Shown: positions 34,156-48,826 of the stretch, in pieces | Numbering within the stretch: position 1 is the first letter of the stretch | How the letters are laid out: every line of letters begins with the position of its first letter | NCBI GenBank assembly: GCA_963932145.1 | Contig: OZ010580.1 | Span: 3,840,634 to 3,904,633, forward strand | DNA from: Acanthosepion lycidas | Taxonomy: Eukaryota > Mollusca > Cephalopoda > Sepiida > Sepiidae | Length of the DNA stretch: 64,000 bases | Direction: 5' to 3' | The notes under the pieces: generated by a model | The model's input: the letters and a program-made list of their open reading frames with translations, nothing else | What the model was told of the DNA's origin: nothing | The model's database searches: none | Made by a program: the position numbers and the translations under genes

Positions 34156-35566
34156 TAGCGACGTACGCAGTAGCTCGTCTCTTCATATTTTTAATTTTAT
34201 TATGTATTTTTCAGTCAGAAATATCACGAATGGATAAATCAACTTTGATCACTGGATATAAAATATACAATTATAAATTGTTTCATCTTTCTAGAAAGTA
34301 TATCTATACACTGACGTTTATAAGGAAGTTGGGATGGAAAACACTGAGTAATGAATAAATGAACATTTCGATAATCAAGTCTTTATTTAATAACGGCCAA
34401 GACGTAGTAAAATAAACGCTGGAAATTTCAATACGCTTAAAACCGACTTTTGCTTTGCAATAGGGACTCGTATCACACAACGAATTTTCAAGTTGCGATG
34501 ATTATACAAACTTTTGCAAGAAATTAGGCCGAAATATGGAACGAAAAATTAACTGTTAAATGGAATTCATGTTTTATCACGATGAAAAACGTGTCAATTA
34601 AATGAGAATGAGAATAAAATCTTTCATGTCTGCCGGTTGAATATGAAATGATTTTTTGTCGAATTACACAGGTTTTAGCAATTATAAAAGAAAAGCGAAG
34701 TGAAAAAATTCAAAGAAAGTAACACCACGTCTACTATAATATGAGGTTACTTGAATAGATCAATTCAATATGTCAGAATATATGCAAAGAAATAATTTCG
34801 CCAGCGATTGGAAGGAGAGTAACTGACTTACGCTCAGTAAAATGATATTCGTGATAATAGCAATTTCAAAACAATGATGATGTTATACTTATTCAACTAT
34901 TATTTATGTTTCGATAAAAGTTCATTGCATCTTTACAAATATGTGACAAGAGATAAAAACTGAAAATCATACAAAACTTTAAGAGGAAATGAGTCGGGTT
35001 TCGTTGTCTCCAGAGCAAGCACTGAAATGAATTCATTATAACTGGCGAGTCACACAAGCACACCAACACGCAACACTTGTAGGGTAAAAATATGTATTCC
35101 GACAAAGGTTTTCCTTCTTAATGTTCGACGTGATAGGAAACGAGAAAATGTGCAACAGAAGTCTATCATATTAAGAGGAGACACGTGCGTGTAATTTTAA
35201 CGCGGGAATGAATGGAAGAGCATGGATTTGCCGCTTATGGGGCGGAATGAAATATTCAGTAAAAAAACAAACAAACATACGCGCACGAGAGACATCATGT
35301 ACTATATACCGTCAGATTATTACAATTTATCGTGTCGCTTGTATTGTGTGAAGTTGAAAAATCTTTTCGACGGTGCGAAAATTATAGAAAACAATATTGG
35401 ATATAAAATAATGAAAATTGTTGTTTATCTCGGTGTAGAAATTTTCGACTACTTCGATGTTGTTTGTACTCAGTAGTAATGTATATTCGATAGGAAATAA
35501 AAGTAATGAAACAATGTCTGTTTGACTGCTTGTTAAATAAAAGCTCATTTAAGAGTTTTGCAAATC

Positions 35567-35686
35567 GTTTACGGCCATATCAGGTTGAACACACCGGTTC
35601 TCGTCCGATCACCGAAGTTAAGCAACGTCGAGCCTGGTCAGTACTTGGATGGGTGACCGCTTGGGAATTCCAGGTGCTGTAAGTGC
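35567..35686 (+). rRNA. 5S rRNA, copy 11 (C17G, A103T)
   Basis: Two changes from consensus: C17G in helix II and A103T (GAATTCC). Confidence 0.92.
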
Positions 35687-36072
35687 TTTTTCTTCGAACC
35701 TTCAAATATTCACTAATTTTCGACGCTTTCACTATCTACTACTACATTTCTAACATAGAGATTTTGATTTGCTAAAATTTCCTTTAAATTTAAATTTTTT
35801 TTACGAAAAAATACAAAACATTGGCACTGCATTGTTTTAGTCAAACAAATAAGACACGGATAATTCGAAAAATCTTGCCTCGATAAATTTATCAGGAACG
35901 GAATTCGAGTATCACATCTCTTCAAATGGCACACGTAGAATCGAAGAACAACACTGATGAAAGCTGAAGGGCTTAAGAGACATCAGCATGTGGTCAAACG
36001 TAAGCGATCTGAGAGACACCTTTTACTGGATTAAAAGATTGCACGACAACACATTGGTGGTGCCTACAACAT

Positions 36073-36143
36073 TGCATCGGCCGGGAATCGAACCCGGGCC
36101 GCCCGCGTGGCAGGCGAGCATTCTACCACTGAACCACCGATGC
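36073..36143 (-). tRNA. tRNA-Gly(GCC), array copy 14
   Basis: Consensus; its trailer carries GGTGCCTAC in place of GGTGACTAC, shared only with copy 18. Confidence 0.96.
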
Positions 36144-37548
36144 TAGCGACGTACGCAGTAGCTCGTCTCTTCATATTTTTAATTTTATTATGTATTTTTC
36201 AGTCAGAAATATCACGAATGGATAAATCAACTTTGATCACTGGATATAAAATATACAATTATAAATTGTTTCATCTTTCTAGAAAGTATATCTATACACT
36301 GACGTTTATAAGGAAGTTGGGATGGAAAACACTGAGTAATGAATAAATGAACATTTCGATAATCAAGTCTTTATTTAATAACGGCCAAGACGTAGTAAAA
36401 TAAACGCTGGAAATTTCAATACGCTTAAAACCGACTTTTGCTTTGCAATAGGGACTCGTATCACACAACGAATTTTCAAGTTGCGATGATTATACAAACT
36501 TTTGCAAGAAATTAGGCCAAAATATGGAACGAAAAATTAACTGTTAAATGGAATTCATGTTTTATCACGATGAAAAACGTGTCAATTAAATGAGAATGAG
36601 AATAAAATCTTTCATGTCTGCCGGTTGAATATGAAATGATTTTTTGTCGAATTACACAGGTTTTAGCAATTATAAAAGAAAAGCGAAGTGAAAAAATTCA
36701 AAGAAAGTAACACCACGTCTACTATAATATGAGGTTACTTGAATAGATCAATATGTCAGAATATATGCAAAGAAATAATTTCGCCAGCGATTGGAAGGAG
36801 AGTAACTGACTTACGCTCAGTAAAATGATATTCGTGATAATAGCAATTTCAAAACAATGATGATGTTATACTTATTCAACTATTATTTATGTTTCGATAA
36901 AAGTTCATTGCATCTTTACAAATATGTGACAAGAGATAAAAACTGAAAATCATACAAACTTTAAGAGGAAACGAGTCGGGTTTCGTTGTCTCCAGAGCAA
37001 GCACTGAAATGAATTCATTATAACTGGCGAGTCACACAAGCACACCAACACGCAACACTTGTAGGGTAAAAATATGTATTCCGACAAAGGTTTTCCTTCT
37101 TAATGTTCGACGTGATAGGAAACGAGAAAATGTGCAACAGAAGTCTATCATATTAAGAGGAGACACGTGCGTGTAATTTTAACGCGGGAATGAATGGAAG
37201 AGCATGGATTTGCCGCTTATGGGGCGGAATGAAATATTCAGTAAAAAAACAAACAAACATACGCGCACGAGAGACATCATGTACTATATACCGTCAGATT
37301 ATTACAATTTATCGTGTCGCTTGTATTGTGTGAAGTTGAAAAATCTTTTCGACGGTGCGAAAATTATAGAAAACAATATTGGATATAAAATAATGAAAAT
37401 TGTTGTTTATCTCGGTGTAGAAATTTTCGACTACTTCGATGTTGTTTGTACTCAGTAGTAATGTATATTCGATAGGAAATAAAAGTAATGAAACAATGTC
37501 TGTTTGACTGCTTGTTAAATAAAAGCTCATTTAAGAGTTTTGCAAATC

Positions 37549-37668
37549 GTTTACGGCCATATCACGTTGAACACACCGGTTCTCGTCCGATCACCGAAGT
37601 TAAGCAACGTCGAGCCTGGTCAGTACTTGGATGGGTGACCGCTTGGGAATACCAGGTGCTGTAAGTGC
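37549..37668 (+). rRNA. 5S rRNA, copy 12
   Basis: Consensus; 22-bp insertion present. Confidence 0.97.
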
Positions 37669-38076
37669 TTTTTGCTTCTTTTGTCTGTGCTTTTTCTTCG
37701 AACCTTCAAATATTCACTAATTTTCGACGCTTTCACTATCTACTACTACATTTCTAACATAGAGATTTTGATTTGCTAAAATTTCCTTTAAATTTAAATT
37801 TTTTTTACGAAAAAATTCAAAACATTGGCACTGCATTGTTTTAGTCAAACAAATAAGACACGGATAATTCGAAAAATCTTGCCTCGATAAATTTATCAGG
37901 AACGGAATTCGAGTATCACATCTCTTCAAATGGCAAACGTAGAATCGAAGAACAACACTGATGAAAGCTGAAGGGCTTAAGAGACATCAGCATGTGGTCA
38001 AACGTAAGCGATCTGAGAGACACCTTTTACTGGATTAAAAGGTTGCAGGACAACACATTAGTGGTGACTACAACAT

Positions 38077-38147
38077 TGCATCGGCCGGGAATCGAACCCG
38101 GGCCGCCCGCGTGGCAGGCGAGCATTCTACCACTGAACCACCGATGC
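38077..38147 (-). tRNA. tRNA-Gly(GCC), array copy 15
   Basis: Consensus. Confidence 0.96.
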
Positions 38148-39554
38148 TAGCGACGTACGCACTAGCTCGTCTCTTCATATTATTAATTTTATTATGTATT
38201 TTTCAGTCAGAAATATCACGAATGGATAAATCAACTTTGATCACTGGATATAAAATATACAATTATAAATTTTTTCCTCTTTCTAGAAAGTATATCTATT
38301 CACTGACGTTTATAAGGAAGTTGGGATGGAAAACACTGAGTAATGAATAAATGAACATTTCGATAATCAAGTCTTTATTTAATAACGGCCAAGACGTAGT
38401 AAAATAAACGCTGGAAATTTCAATACGCTTAAAACCGACTTTTGCTTTGCAATAGGGACTCGTATCACATAACGAATGTTCAAGTTGCGATGATTATACA
38501 AACTTTTGCAAGAAATTAGGCCGAAATATGGAACGAAAAATTAACTGTTAAATGGAATTCATGTTTTATCACGATAAAAAACGTGTCAATTAAATGAGAA
38601 TGAGAATAAAATCTTTCATGTCTGCCGGTTGAATATGAAATGATTTTTTTTGTCGAATTACACAGGTTTTAGCAATTATAAAAGAAAAGCGAAGTGAAAA
38701 AATTCAAAGAAAGTAACACCACGTCTACTATAATATGAGGTTACTTGAATAGATCAATATGTCAGAATATATGCAAAGAAATAATTTCGCCAGCGATTGG
38801 AAGGAGAGTAACTGACTTACGCTCAGTAAAATGATATTCGTGATAATAGCAATTTCAAAACAATGATGATGTTATACTTATTCAACTATTATTTATGTTT
38901 CGATAAAAGTTCATTGCATCTTTACAAATATGTGACAAGAGATAAAAACTGAAAATCATACAAACTTTAAGAGGAAACGAGTCGGGTTTCGTTGTCTCCA
39001 GAGCAAGCACTGAAATGAATTCATTATAACTGGCGAGTCACACAAGCACACCAACACGCAACACTTGTAGGGTAAAAATATGTATTCCGACAAAGGTTTT
39101 CCTTCTTAATGTTCGACGTGATAGGAAACGAGAAAATGTGCAACAGAAGTCTATCATATTAAGAGGAGACACGTGCGTGTAATTTTAACGCGGGAATGAA
39201 TGGAAGAGCATGGATTTGCCGCTTATGGGGCGGAATGAAATATTCAGTAAAAAAACAAACAAACATACGCGCACGAGAGACATCATGTACTATATACCGT
39301 CAGATTATTACAATTTATCGTGTCGCTTGTATTGTGTGAAGTTGAAAAATCTTTTCGACGGTGCGAAAATTATAGAAAACAATATTGGATATAAAATAAT
39401 GAAAATTGTTGTTTATCTCGGTGTAGAAATTTTCGACTACTTCGATGTTGTTTGTACTCAGTAGTAATGTATATTCGATAGGAAATAAAAGTAATGAAAC
39501 AATGTCTGTTTGACTGCTTGTTAAATAAAAGCTCATTTAAGAGCTTGGCAAATC

Positions 39555-39674
39555 GTTTACGGCCATATCACGTTGAACACACCGGTTCTCGTCCGATCAC
39601 CGAAGTTAAGCAACGTCGAGCCTGGTCAGTACTTGGATGGGTGACCGCTTGGGAATACCAGGTGCTGTAAGTGC
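39555..39674 (+). rRNA. 5S rRNA, copy 13
   Basis: Consensus; 7,982 bp from copy 9 and sharing its upstream variant. Confidence 0.97.
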
Positions 39675-40082
39675 TTTTTGCTTCTTTTGTCTGTGCTTTT
39701 TCTTCGAACCTTCAAATATTCACTAATTTTCGACGCTTTCACTATCTACTACTACATTTCTAACATAGAGATTTTGATTTGCTAAAATTTCCTTTAAATT
39801 TAAATTTTTTTTACGAAAAAATTCAAAACATTGGCACTGCATTGTTTTAGTCAAACAAATAAGACACGGATAATTCGAAAAATCTTGCCTCGATAAATTT
39901 ATCAGGAACGGAATTCGAGTATCACATCTCTTCAAATGGCAAACGTAGAATCGAAGAACAACACTGATGAAAGCTGAAGGGCTTAAGAGACATCAGCATG
40001 TGGTCAAACGTAAGCGATCTGAGAGACACCTTTTACTGGATTAAAAGGTTGCAGGACAACACATTAGTGGTGACTACAACAT

Positions 40083-40153
40083 TGCATCGGCCGGGAATCG
40101 AACCCGGGCCGCCCGCGTGGCAGGCGAGCATTCTACCACTGAACCACCGATGC
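40083..40153 (-). tRNA. tRNA-Gly(GCC), array copy 16
   Basis: Consensus. Confidence 0.96.
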
Positions 40154-41560
40154 TAGCGACGTACGCACTAGCTCGTCTCTTCATATTATTAATTTTATTA
40201 TGTATTTTTCAGTCAGAAATATCACGAATGGATAAATCAACTTTGATCACTGGATATAAAATATACAATTATAAATTTTTTCCTCTTTCTAGAAAGTATA
40301 TCTATACACTGACGTTTATAAGGAAGTTGGGATGGAAAACACTGAGTAATGAATAAATGAACATTTCGATAATCAAGTCTTTATTTAATAACGGCCAAGA
40401 CGTAGTAAAATAAACGCTGGAAATTTCAATACGCTTAAAACCGACTTTTGCTTTGCAATAGGGACTCGTATCACATAACGAATGTTCAAGTTGCGATGAT
40501 TATACAAACTTTTGCAAGAAATTAGGCCGAAATATGGAACGAAAAATTAACTGTTAAATGGAATTCATGTTTTATCACGATAAAAAACGTGTCAATTAAA
40601 TGAGAATGAGAATAAAATCTTTCATGTCTGCCGGTTGAATATGAAATGATTTTTTTTGTCGAATTACACAGGTTTTAGCAATTATAAAAGAAAAGCGAAG
40701 TGAAAAAATTCAAAGAAAGTAACACATCGTCTACTATAATATGAGGTTACTTGAATAGATCAATATGTCAGAATATATGCAAAGAAATAATTTCGCCAGC
40801 GATTGGAAGGAGAGTAACTGACTTACGCTCAGTAAAATGATATTCGTGATAATAGCAATTTCAAAACAATGATGATGTTATACTTATTCAACTATTATTT
40901 ATGTTTCGATAAAAGTTCATTGCATCTTTACAAATATGTGACAAGAGATAAAAACTGAAAATCATACAAACTTTAAGAGGAAACGAGTCGGGTTTCGTTG
41001 TCTCCAGAGCAAGCACTGAAATGAATTCATTATAACTGGCGAGTCACACAAGCACACCAACACGCAACACTTGTAGGGTAAAAATATGTATTCCGACAAA
41101 GGTTTTCCTTCTTAATGTTCGACGTGATAGGAAACGAGAAAATGTGCAACAGAAGTCTATCATATTAAGAGGAGACACGTGCGTGTAATTTTAACGCGGG
41201 AATGAATGGAAGAGCATGGATTTGCCGCTTATGGGGCGGAATGAAATATTCAGTAAAAAAACAAACAAACATACGCGCACGAGAGACATCATGTACTATA
41301 TACCGTCAGATTATTACAATTTATCGTGTCGCTTGTATTGTGTGAAGTTGAAAAATCTTTTCGACGGTGCGAAAATTATAGAAAACAATATTGGATATAA
41401 AATAATGAAAATTGTTGTTTATCTCGGTGTAGAAATTTTCGACTACTTCGATGTTGTTTGTACTCAGTAGTAATGTATATTCGATAGGAAATAAAAGTAA
41501 TGAAACAATGTCTGTTTGACTGCTTGTTAAATAAAAGCTCATTTAAGAGCTTTGCAAATC

Positions 41561-41680
41561 GTTTACGGCCATATCACGTTGAACACACCGGTTCTCGTCC
41601 GATCACCGAAGTTAAGCAACGTCGAGCCTGGTCAGTAATTTGATGGGTGACCGCTTGGGAATACCAGGTGCTGTAAGTGC
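41561..41680 (+). rRNA. 5S rRNA, copy 14 (box C variant)
   Basis: Carries C78A and G81T like copy 10, 7,982 bp away. Confidence 0.9.
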
Positions 41681-42066
41681 TTTTTCTTCGAACCTTCAAA
41701 TATTCACTAATTTTCGACGCTTTCACTATCTACTACTACATTTCTAACATAGAGATTTTGATTTGCTAAAATTTCCTTTAAATTTAAATTTTTTTTACGA
41801 AAAAATACAAAACATTGGCACTGCATTGTTTTAGTCAAACAAATAAGACACGGATAATTCGAAAAATCTTGCCTCGATAAATTTATCAGGAACGGAATTC
41901 GAGTATCACAACTCTTCAAATGGCACACGTAGAATCGAAGAACAACACTGATGAAAGCTGAAGGGCTTAAGAGACATCAGCATGTGGTCAAACGTAAGCG
42001 ATCTGAGAGACACCTTTTACTGGATTAAAAGATTGCGCGACAACACCTTGGTGGTGACTAGAATAT

Positions 42067-42137
42067 TGCATCGGCCGGGAATCGAACCCGGGCCGCCCGC
42101 GTGGCAGGCGAGCATTCTACCACTGAACCACCGATGC
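42067..42137 (-). tRNA. tRNA-Gly(GCC), array copy 17
   Basis: Consensus. Confidence 0.96.
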
Positions 42138-43548
42138 TAGCGACGTACGCAGTAGCTCGTCTCTTCATATTTTTAATTTTATTATGTATTTTTCAGTCAG
42201 AAATATCACGAATGGATAAATCAACTTTGATCACTGGATATAAAATATACAATTATAAATTGTTTCATCTTTCTAGAAAGTATATCTATACACTGACGTT
42301 TATAAGGAAGTTGGGATGGAAAACACTGAGTAATGAATAAATGAACATTTCGATAATCAAGTCTTTATTTAATAACGGCCAAGACGTAGTAAAATAAACG
42401 CTGGAAATTTCAATACGCTTAAAACCGACTTTTGCTTTGCAATAGGGACTCGTATCACACAACGAATTTTCAAGTTGCGATGATTATACAAACTTTTGCA
42501 AGAAATTAGGCCGAAATATGGAACGAAAAATTAACTGTTAAATGGAATTCATGTTTTATCACGATGAAAAACGTGTCAATTAAATGAGAATGAGAATAAA
42601 ATCTTTCATGTCTGCCGGTTGAATATGAAATGATTTTTTGTCGAATTACACAGGTTTTAGCAATTATAAAAGAAAAGCGAAGTGAAAAAATTCAAAGAAA
42701 GTAACACCACGTCTACTATAATATGAGGTTACTTGAATAGATCAATTCAATATGTCAGAATATATGCAAAGAAATAATTTCGCCAGCGATTGGAAGGAGA
42801 GTAACTGACTTACGCTCAGTAAAATGATATTCGTGATAATAGCAATTTCAAAACAATGATGATGTTATACTTATTCAACTATTATTTATGTTTCGATAAA
42901 AGTTCATTGCATCTTTACAAATATGTGACAAGAGATAAAAACTGAAAATCATACAAAACTTTAAGAGGAAATGAGTCGGGTTTCGTTGTCTCCAGAGCAA
43001 GCACTGAAATGAATTCATTATAACTGGCGAGTCACACAAGCACACCAACACGCAACACTTGTAGGGTAAAAATATGTATTCCGACAAAGGTTTTCCTTCT
43101 TAATGTTCGACGTGATAGGAAACGAGAAAATGTGCAACAGAAGTCTATCATATTAAGAGGAGACACGTGCGTGTAATTTTAACGCGGGAATGAATGGAAG
43201 AGCATGGATTTGCCGCTTATGGGGCGGAATGAAATATTCAGTAAAAAAACAAACAAACATACGCGCACGAGAGACATCATGTACTATATACCGTCAGATT
43301 ATTACAATTTATCGTGTCGCTTGTATTGTGTGAAGTTGAAAAATCTTTTCGACGGTGCGAAAATTATAGAAAACAATATTGGATATAAAATAATGAAAAT
43401 TGTTGTTTATCTCGGTGTAGAAATTTTCGACTACTTCGATGTTGTTTGTACTCAGTAGTAATGTATATTCGATAGGAAATAAAAGTAATGAAACAATGTC
43501 TGTTTGACTGCTTGTTAAATAAAAGCTCATTTAAGAGTTTTGCAAATC

Positions 43549-43668
43549 GTTTACGGCCATATCAGGTTGAACACACCGGTTCTCGTCCGATCACCGAAGT
43601 TAAGCAACGTCGAGCCTGGTCAGTACTTGGATGGGTGACCGCTTGGGAATACCAGGTGCTGTAAGTGC
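43549..43668 (+). rRNA. 5S rRNA, copy 15 (C17G)
   Basis: Carries C17G like copy 11, but not A103T. Confidence 0.93.
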
Positions 43669-44054
43669 TTTTTCTTCGAACCTTCAAATATTCACTAATT
43701 TTCGACGCTTTCACTATCTACTACTACATTTCTAACATAGAGATTTTGATTTGCTAAAATTTCCTTTAAATTTAAATTTTTTTTACGAAAAAATACAAAA
43801 CATTGGCACTGCATTGTTTTAGTCAAACAAATAAGACACGGATAATTCGAAAAATCTTGCCTCGATAAATTTATCAGGAACGGAATTCGAGTATCACATC
43901 TCTTCAAATGGCACACGTAGAATCGAAGAACAACACTGATGAAAGCTGAAGGGCTTAAGAGACATCAGCATGTGGTCAAACGTAAGCGATCTGAGAGACA
44001 CCTTTTACTGGATTAAAAGATTGCACGACAACACATTGGTGGTGCCTACAACAT

Positions 44055-44125
44055 TGCATCGGCCGGGAATCGAACCCGGGCCGCCCGCGTGGCAGGCGAG
44101 CATTCTACCACTGAACCACCGATGC
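44055..44125 (-). tRNA. tRNA-Gly(GCC), array copy 18
   Basis: Consensus; last tRNA before the run of three short units. Confidence 0.96.
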
Positions 44126-44619
44126 TAGCGACGTACGCAGTAGCTCGTCTCTTCATATTTTTAATTTTATTATGTATTTTTCAGTCAGAAATATCACGAA
44201 TGGATAAATCAACTTTGATCACTGGATATAAAATATACAATTATAAATTGTTTCATCTTTCTAGAAAGTATATCTATACACTGACGTTTATAAGGAAGTT
44301 GGGATGGAAAACACTGAGTAATGAATAAATGAACATTTCGATAATCAAGTCTTTATTTAATAACGGCCAAGACGTAGTAAAATAAACGCTGGAAATTTCA
44401 ATACGCTTAAAACCGACTTTTGCTTTGCAATAGGGACTCGTATCACACAACGAATTTTCAAGTTGCGATGATTATACAAACTTTTGCAAGAAATTAGGCC
44501 AAAATATGGAACGAAAAATTAACTGTTAAATGGAATTCATGTTTTATCACGATGAAAAACGTGTCAATTAAATGAGAATGAGAATAAAATCTTTCATGTC
44601 TGCCGGTTGAATATGAAAT

Positions 44620-45677
44620 GATTTTTTGTCGAATTACACAGGTTTTAGCAATTATAAAAGAAAAGCGAAGTGAAAAAATTCAAAGAAAGTAACACCACGT
44701 CTACTATAATATGAGGTTACTTGAATAGATCAATATGTCAGAATATATGCAAAGAAATAATTTCGCCAGCGATTGGAAGGAGAGTAACTGACTTACGCTC
44801 AGTAAAATGATATTCGTGATAATAGCAATTTCAAAACAATGATGATGTTATACTTATTCAACTATTATTTATGTTTTTAGTCAAACAAATAAGACACGGA
44901 TAATTCGAAAAATCTTGCCTCGATAAATTTATCAGGAACGGAATTCGAGTATCACATCTCTTCAAATGGCACACGTAGAATCGAAGAACAACACTGATGA
45001 AAGCTGAAGGGCTTAAGAGACATCAGCATGTGGTCAAACGTAAGCGATCTGAGAGACACCTTTTACTGGATTAAAAGATTGCACGACAACACATTGGTGG
45101 TGACTACAACATTGCATCGGCCGGGAATCGAACCCGGGCCGCCCGCGTGGCAGGCGAGCATTCTACCACTGAACCACCGATGCTAGCGACGTACACAGTA
45201 GCTCGTCTCTTCATATTTTTAATTTTATTATGTATTTTTCAGTCAGAAATATCACGAATGGATAAATCAACTTTGATCACTGGATATAAAATATACAATT
45301 ATAAATTGTTTCATCTTTCTAGAAAGTATATCTATACACTGACGTTTATAAGGAAGTTGGGATGGAAAACACTGAGTAATGAATAAATGAACATTTCGAT
45401 AATCAAGTCTTTATTTAATAACGGCCAAGACGTAGTAAAATAAACGCTGGAAATTTCAATACGCTTAAAACCGACTTTTGCTTTGCAATAGGGACTCGTA
45501 TCACACAACGAATTTTCAAGTTGCGATGATTATACAAACTTTTGCAAGAAATTAGGCCAAAATATGGAACGAAAAATTAACTGTTAAATGGAATTCATGT
45601 TTTATCACGATGAAAAACGTGTCAATTAAATGAGAATGAGAATAAAATCTTTCATGTCTGCCGGTTGAATATGAAAT
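44620..45677. repeat. Short unit 4 (5S-less)
   Basis: Same junction, at 44874-44878. First of three consecutive short units. Confidence 0.95.
45113..45183 (-). tRNA. tRNA-Gly(GCC), array copy 19
   Basis: Consensus; 5S-less unit. Confidence 0.96.
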
Positions 45678-46735
45678 GATTTTTTGTCGAATTACACAGG
45701 TTTTAGCAATTATAAAAGAAAAGCGAAGTGAAAAAATTCAAAGAAAGTAACACATCGTCTACTATAATATGAGGTTACTTGAATAGATCAATATGACAGA
45801 ATATATGCAAAGAAATAATTTCGCCAGCGATCGGAAGGAGAGTAACTGACTTACGCTCAGTAAAATGATATTCGTGATAATAGCAATTTCAAAACAATGA
45901 TGATGTTATACTTATTCAACTATTATTTATGTTTTTAGTCAAACAAATAAGACACGGATAATTCGAAAAATCTTGCCTCGATAAATTTATCAGGAACGGA
46001 ATTCGAGTATCACATCTCTTCAAATGGCACACGTAGAATCGAAGAACAACACTGATGAAAGCTGAAGGGCTTAAGAGACATCAGCATGTGGTCAAACGTA
46101 AGCGATCTGAGAGACACCTTTTACTGGATTAAAAGATTGCACGACAACACATTGGTGGTGACTACAACATTGCATCGGCCGGGAATCGAACCCGGGCCGC
46201 CCGCGTGGCAGGCGAGCATTCTACCACTGAACCACCGATGCTAGCGACGTACGCAGTAGCTCGTCTCTTCATATTTTTAATTTTATTATGTATTTTTCAG
46301 TCAGAAATATCACGAATGGATAAATCAACTTTGATCACTGGATATAAAATATACAATTATAAATTGTTTCATCTTTCTAGAAAGTATATCTATACACTGA
46401 CGTTTATAAGGAAGTTGGGATGGAAAACACTGAGTAATGAATAAATGAACATTTCGATAATCAAGTCTTTATTTAATAACGGCCAAGACGTAGTAAAATA
46501 AACGCTGGAAATTTCAATACGCTTAAAACCGACTTTTGCTTTGCAATAGGGACTCGTATCACACAACGAATTTTCAAGTTGCGATGATTATACAAACTTT
46601 TGCAAGAAATTAGGCCAAAATATGGAACGAAAAATTAACTGTTAAATGGAATTCATGTTTTATCACGATGAAAAACGTGTCAATTAAATGAGAATGAGAA
46701 TAAAATCTTTCATGTCTGCCGGTTGAATATGAAAT
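45678..46735. repeat. Short unit 5 (5S-less)
   Basis: Same junction, at 45932-45936. It shares the rare CACATCGTC variant (45751) with long units at 32741 and 40723. Confidence 0.95.
46171..46241 (-). tRNA. tRNA-Gly(GCC), array copy 20
   Basis: Consensus; 5S-less unit. Counterpart of copy 5 in the 27,126-bp offset block, but without A37G. Confidence 0.96.
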
Positions 46736-47793
46736 GATTTTTTGTCGAATTACACAGGTTTTAGCAATTATAAAAGAAAAGCGAAGTGAAAAAATTCAAA
46801 GAAAGTAACACCACGTCTACTATAATATGAGGTTACTTGAATAGATCAATATGTCAGAATATATGCAAAGAAATAATTTCGCCAGCGATTGGAAGGAGAG
46901 TAACTGACTTACGCTCAGTAAAATGATATTCGTGATAATAGCAATTTCAAAACAATGATGATGTTATACTTATTCAACTATTATTTATGTTTTTAGTCAA
47001 ACAAATAAGACACGGATAATTCGAAAAATCTTGCCTCGATAAATTTATCAGGAACGGAATTCGAGTATCACATCTCTTCAAATGGCACACGTAGAATCGA
47101 AGAACAACACTGATGAAAGCTGAAGGGCTTAAGAGACATCAGCATGTGGTCAAACGTAAGCGATCTGAGAGACACCTTTTACTGGATTAAAAGATTGCGC
47201 GACAACACATTGATGGTGACTAGAATATTGCATCGGCCGGGAATCGAACCCGGGCCGCCCGCGTGGCAGGCGAGCATTCTACCACTGAACCACCGATGCT
47301 AGCGACGTACGCGGTAGCTCGTCTCTTCATATTTTTAATTTTATTATGTATTTTTCAGTCAGAAATATCACGAATGGATAAATCAATTTTGATCACTGGA
47401 TATAAAATATACAATTATAAATTGTTTCATCTTTCTAGAAAGTATATCTATACACTGACGTTTATAAGGAAGTTGGGATGGAAAACACTGAGTAATGAAT
47501 AAATGAACATTTCGATAATCAAGTCTTTATTTAATAACGGCCAAGACGTAGTAAAATAAACGCTGGAAATTTCAATACGCTTAAAACCGACTTTTGCTTT
47601 GCAATAGGGACTCGTATCACATAACGAATGTTCAAGTTGCGATGATTATACAAACTTTTGCAAGAAATTAGGCCGAAATATGGAACGAAAAATTAACTGT
47701 TAAATGGAATTCATGTTTTATCACGATAAAAAACGTGTCAATTAAATGAGAATGAGAATAAAATCTTTCATGTCTGCCGGTTGAATATGAAAT
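46736..47793. repeat. Short unit 6 (5S-less)
   Basis: Same junction, at 46990-46994. Matches short unit 3 in its private spacer variants. Confidence 0.95.
47229..47299 (-). tRNA. tRNA-Gly(GCC), array copy 21
   Basis: Consensus; 5S-less unit. Confidence 0.96.
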
Positions 47794-48703
47794 GATTTTT
47801 TGTCGAATTACACAGGTTTTAGCAATTATAAAAGAAAAGCGAAGTGAAAAAATTCAAAGAAAGTAACACCACGTCTACTATAATATGAGGTTACTTGAAT
47901 AGATCAATATGTCAGAATATATGCAAAGAAATAATTTCGCCAGCGATTGGAAGGAGAGTAACTGACTTACGCTCAGTAAAATGATATTCGTGATAATAGC
48001 AATTTCAAAACAATGATGATGTTATACTTATTCAACTATTATTTATGTTTCGATAAAAGTTCATTGCATCTTTACAAATATGTGACAAGAGATAAAAACT
48101 GAAAATCATACAAACTTTAAGAGGAAACGAGTCGGGTTTCGTTGTCTCCAGAGCAAGCACTGAAATGAATTCATTATAACTGGCGAGTCACACAAGCACA
48201 CCAACACGCAACACTTGTAGGGTAAAAATATGTATTCCGACAAAGGTTTTCCTTCTTAATGTTCGACGTGATAGGAAACGAGAAAATGTGCAACAGAAGT
48301 CTATCATATTAAGAGGAGACACGTGCGTGTAATTTTAACGCGGGAATGAATGGAAGAGCATGGATTTGCCGCTTATGGGGCGGAATGAAATATTCAGTAA
48401 AAAAACAAACAAACATACGCGCACGAGAGACATCATGTACTATATACCGTCAGATTATTACAATTTATCGTGTCGCTTGTATTGTGTGAAGTTGAAAAAT
48501 CTTTTCGACGGTGCGAAAATTATAGAAAACAATATTGGATATAAAATAATGAAAATTGTTGTTTATCTCGGTGTAGAAATTTTCGACTACTTCGATGTTG
48601 TTTGTACTCAGTAGTAATGTATATTCGATAGGAAATAAAAGTAATGAAACAATGTCTGTTTGACTGCTTGTTAAATAAAGCTCATTTAAGAGCTTTGCAA
48701 ATC

Positions 48704-48826
48704 GTTTACGGCCATATCACGTTGAACACACCGGTTCTCGTCCGATCACCGATCAAGTTAAGCAACGTCGAGCCTGGTAAGTACTTGGATGGGTGACCGC
48801 TTGGGAATACCAGGTGCTGTAAGTGC
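48704..48826 (+). rRNA. 5S rRNA, copy 16 (123-nt variant)
   Basis: TCA insertion plus C73A; 27,126 bp from copy 4. Confidence 0.9.
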
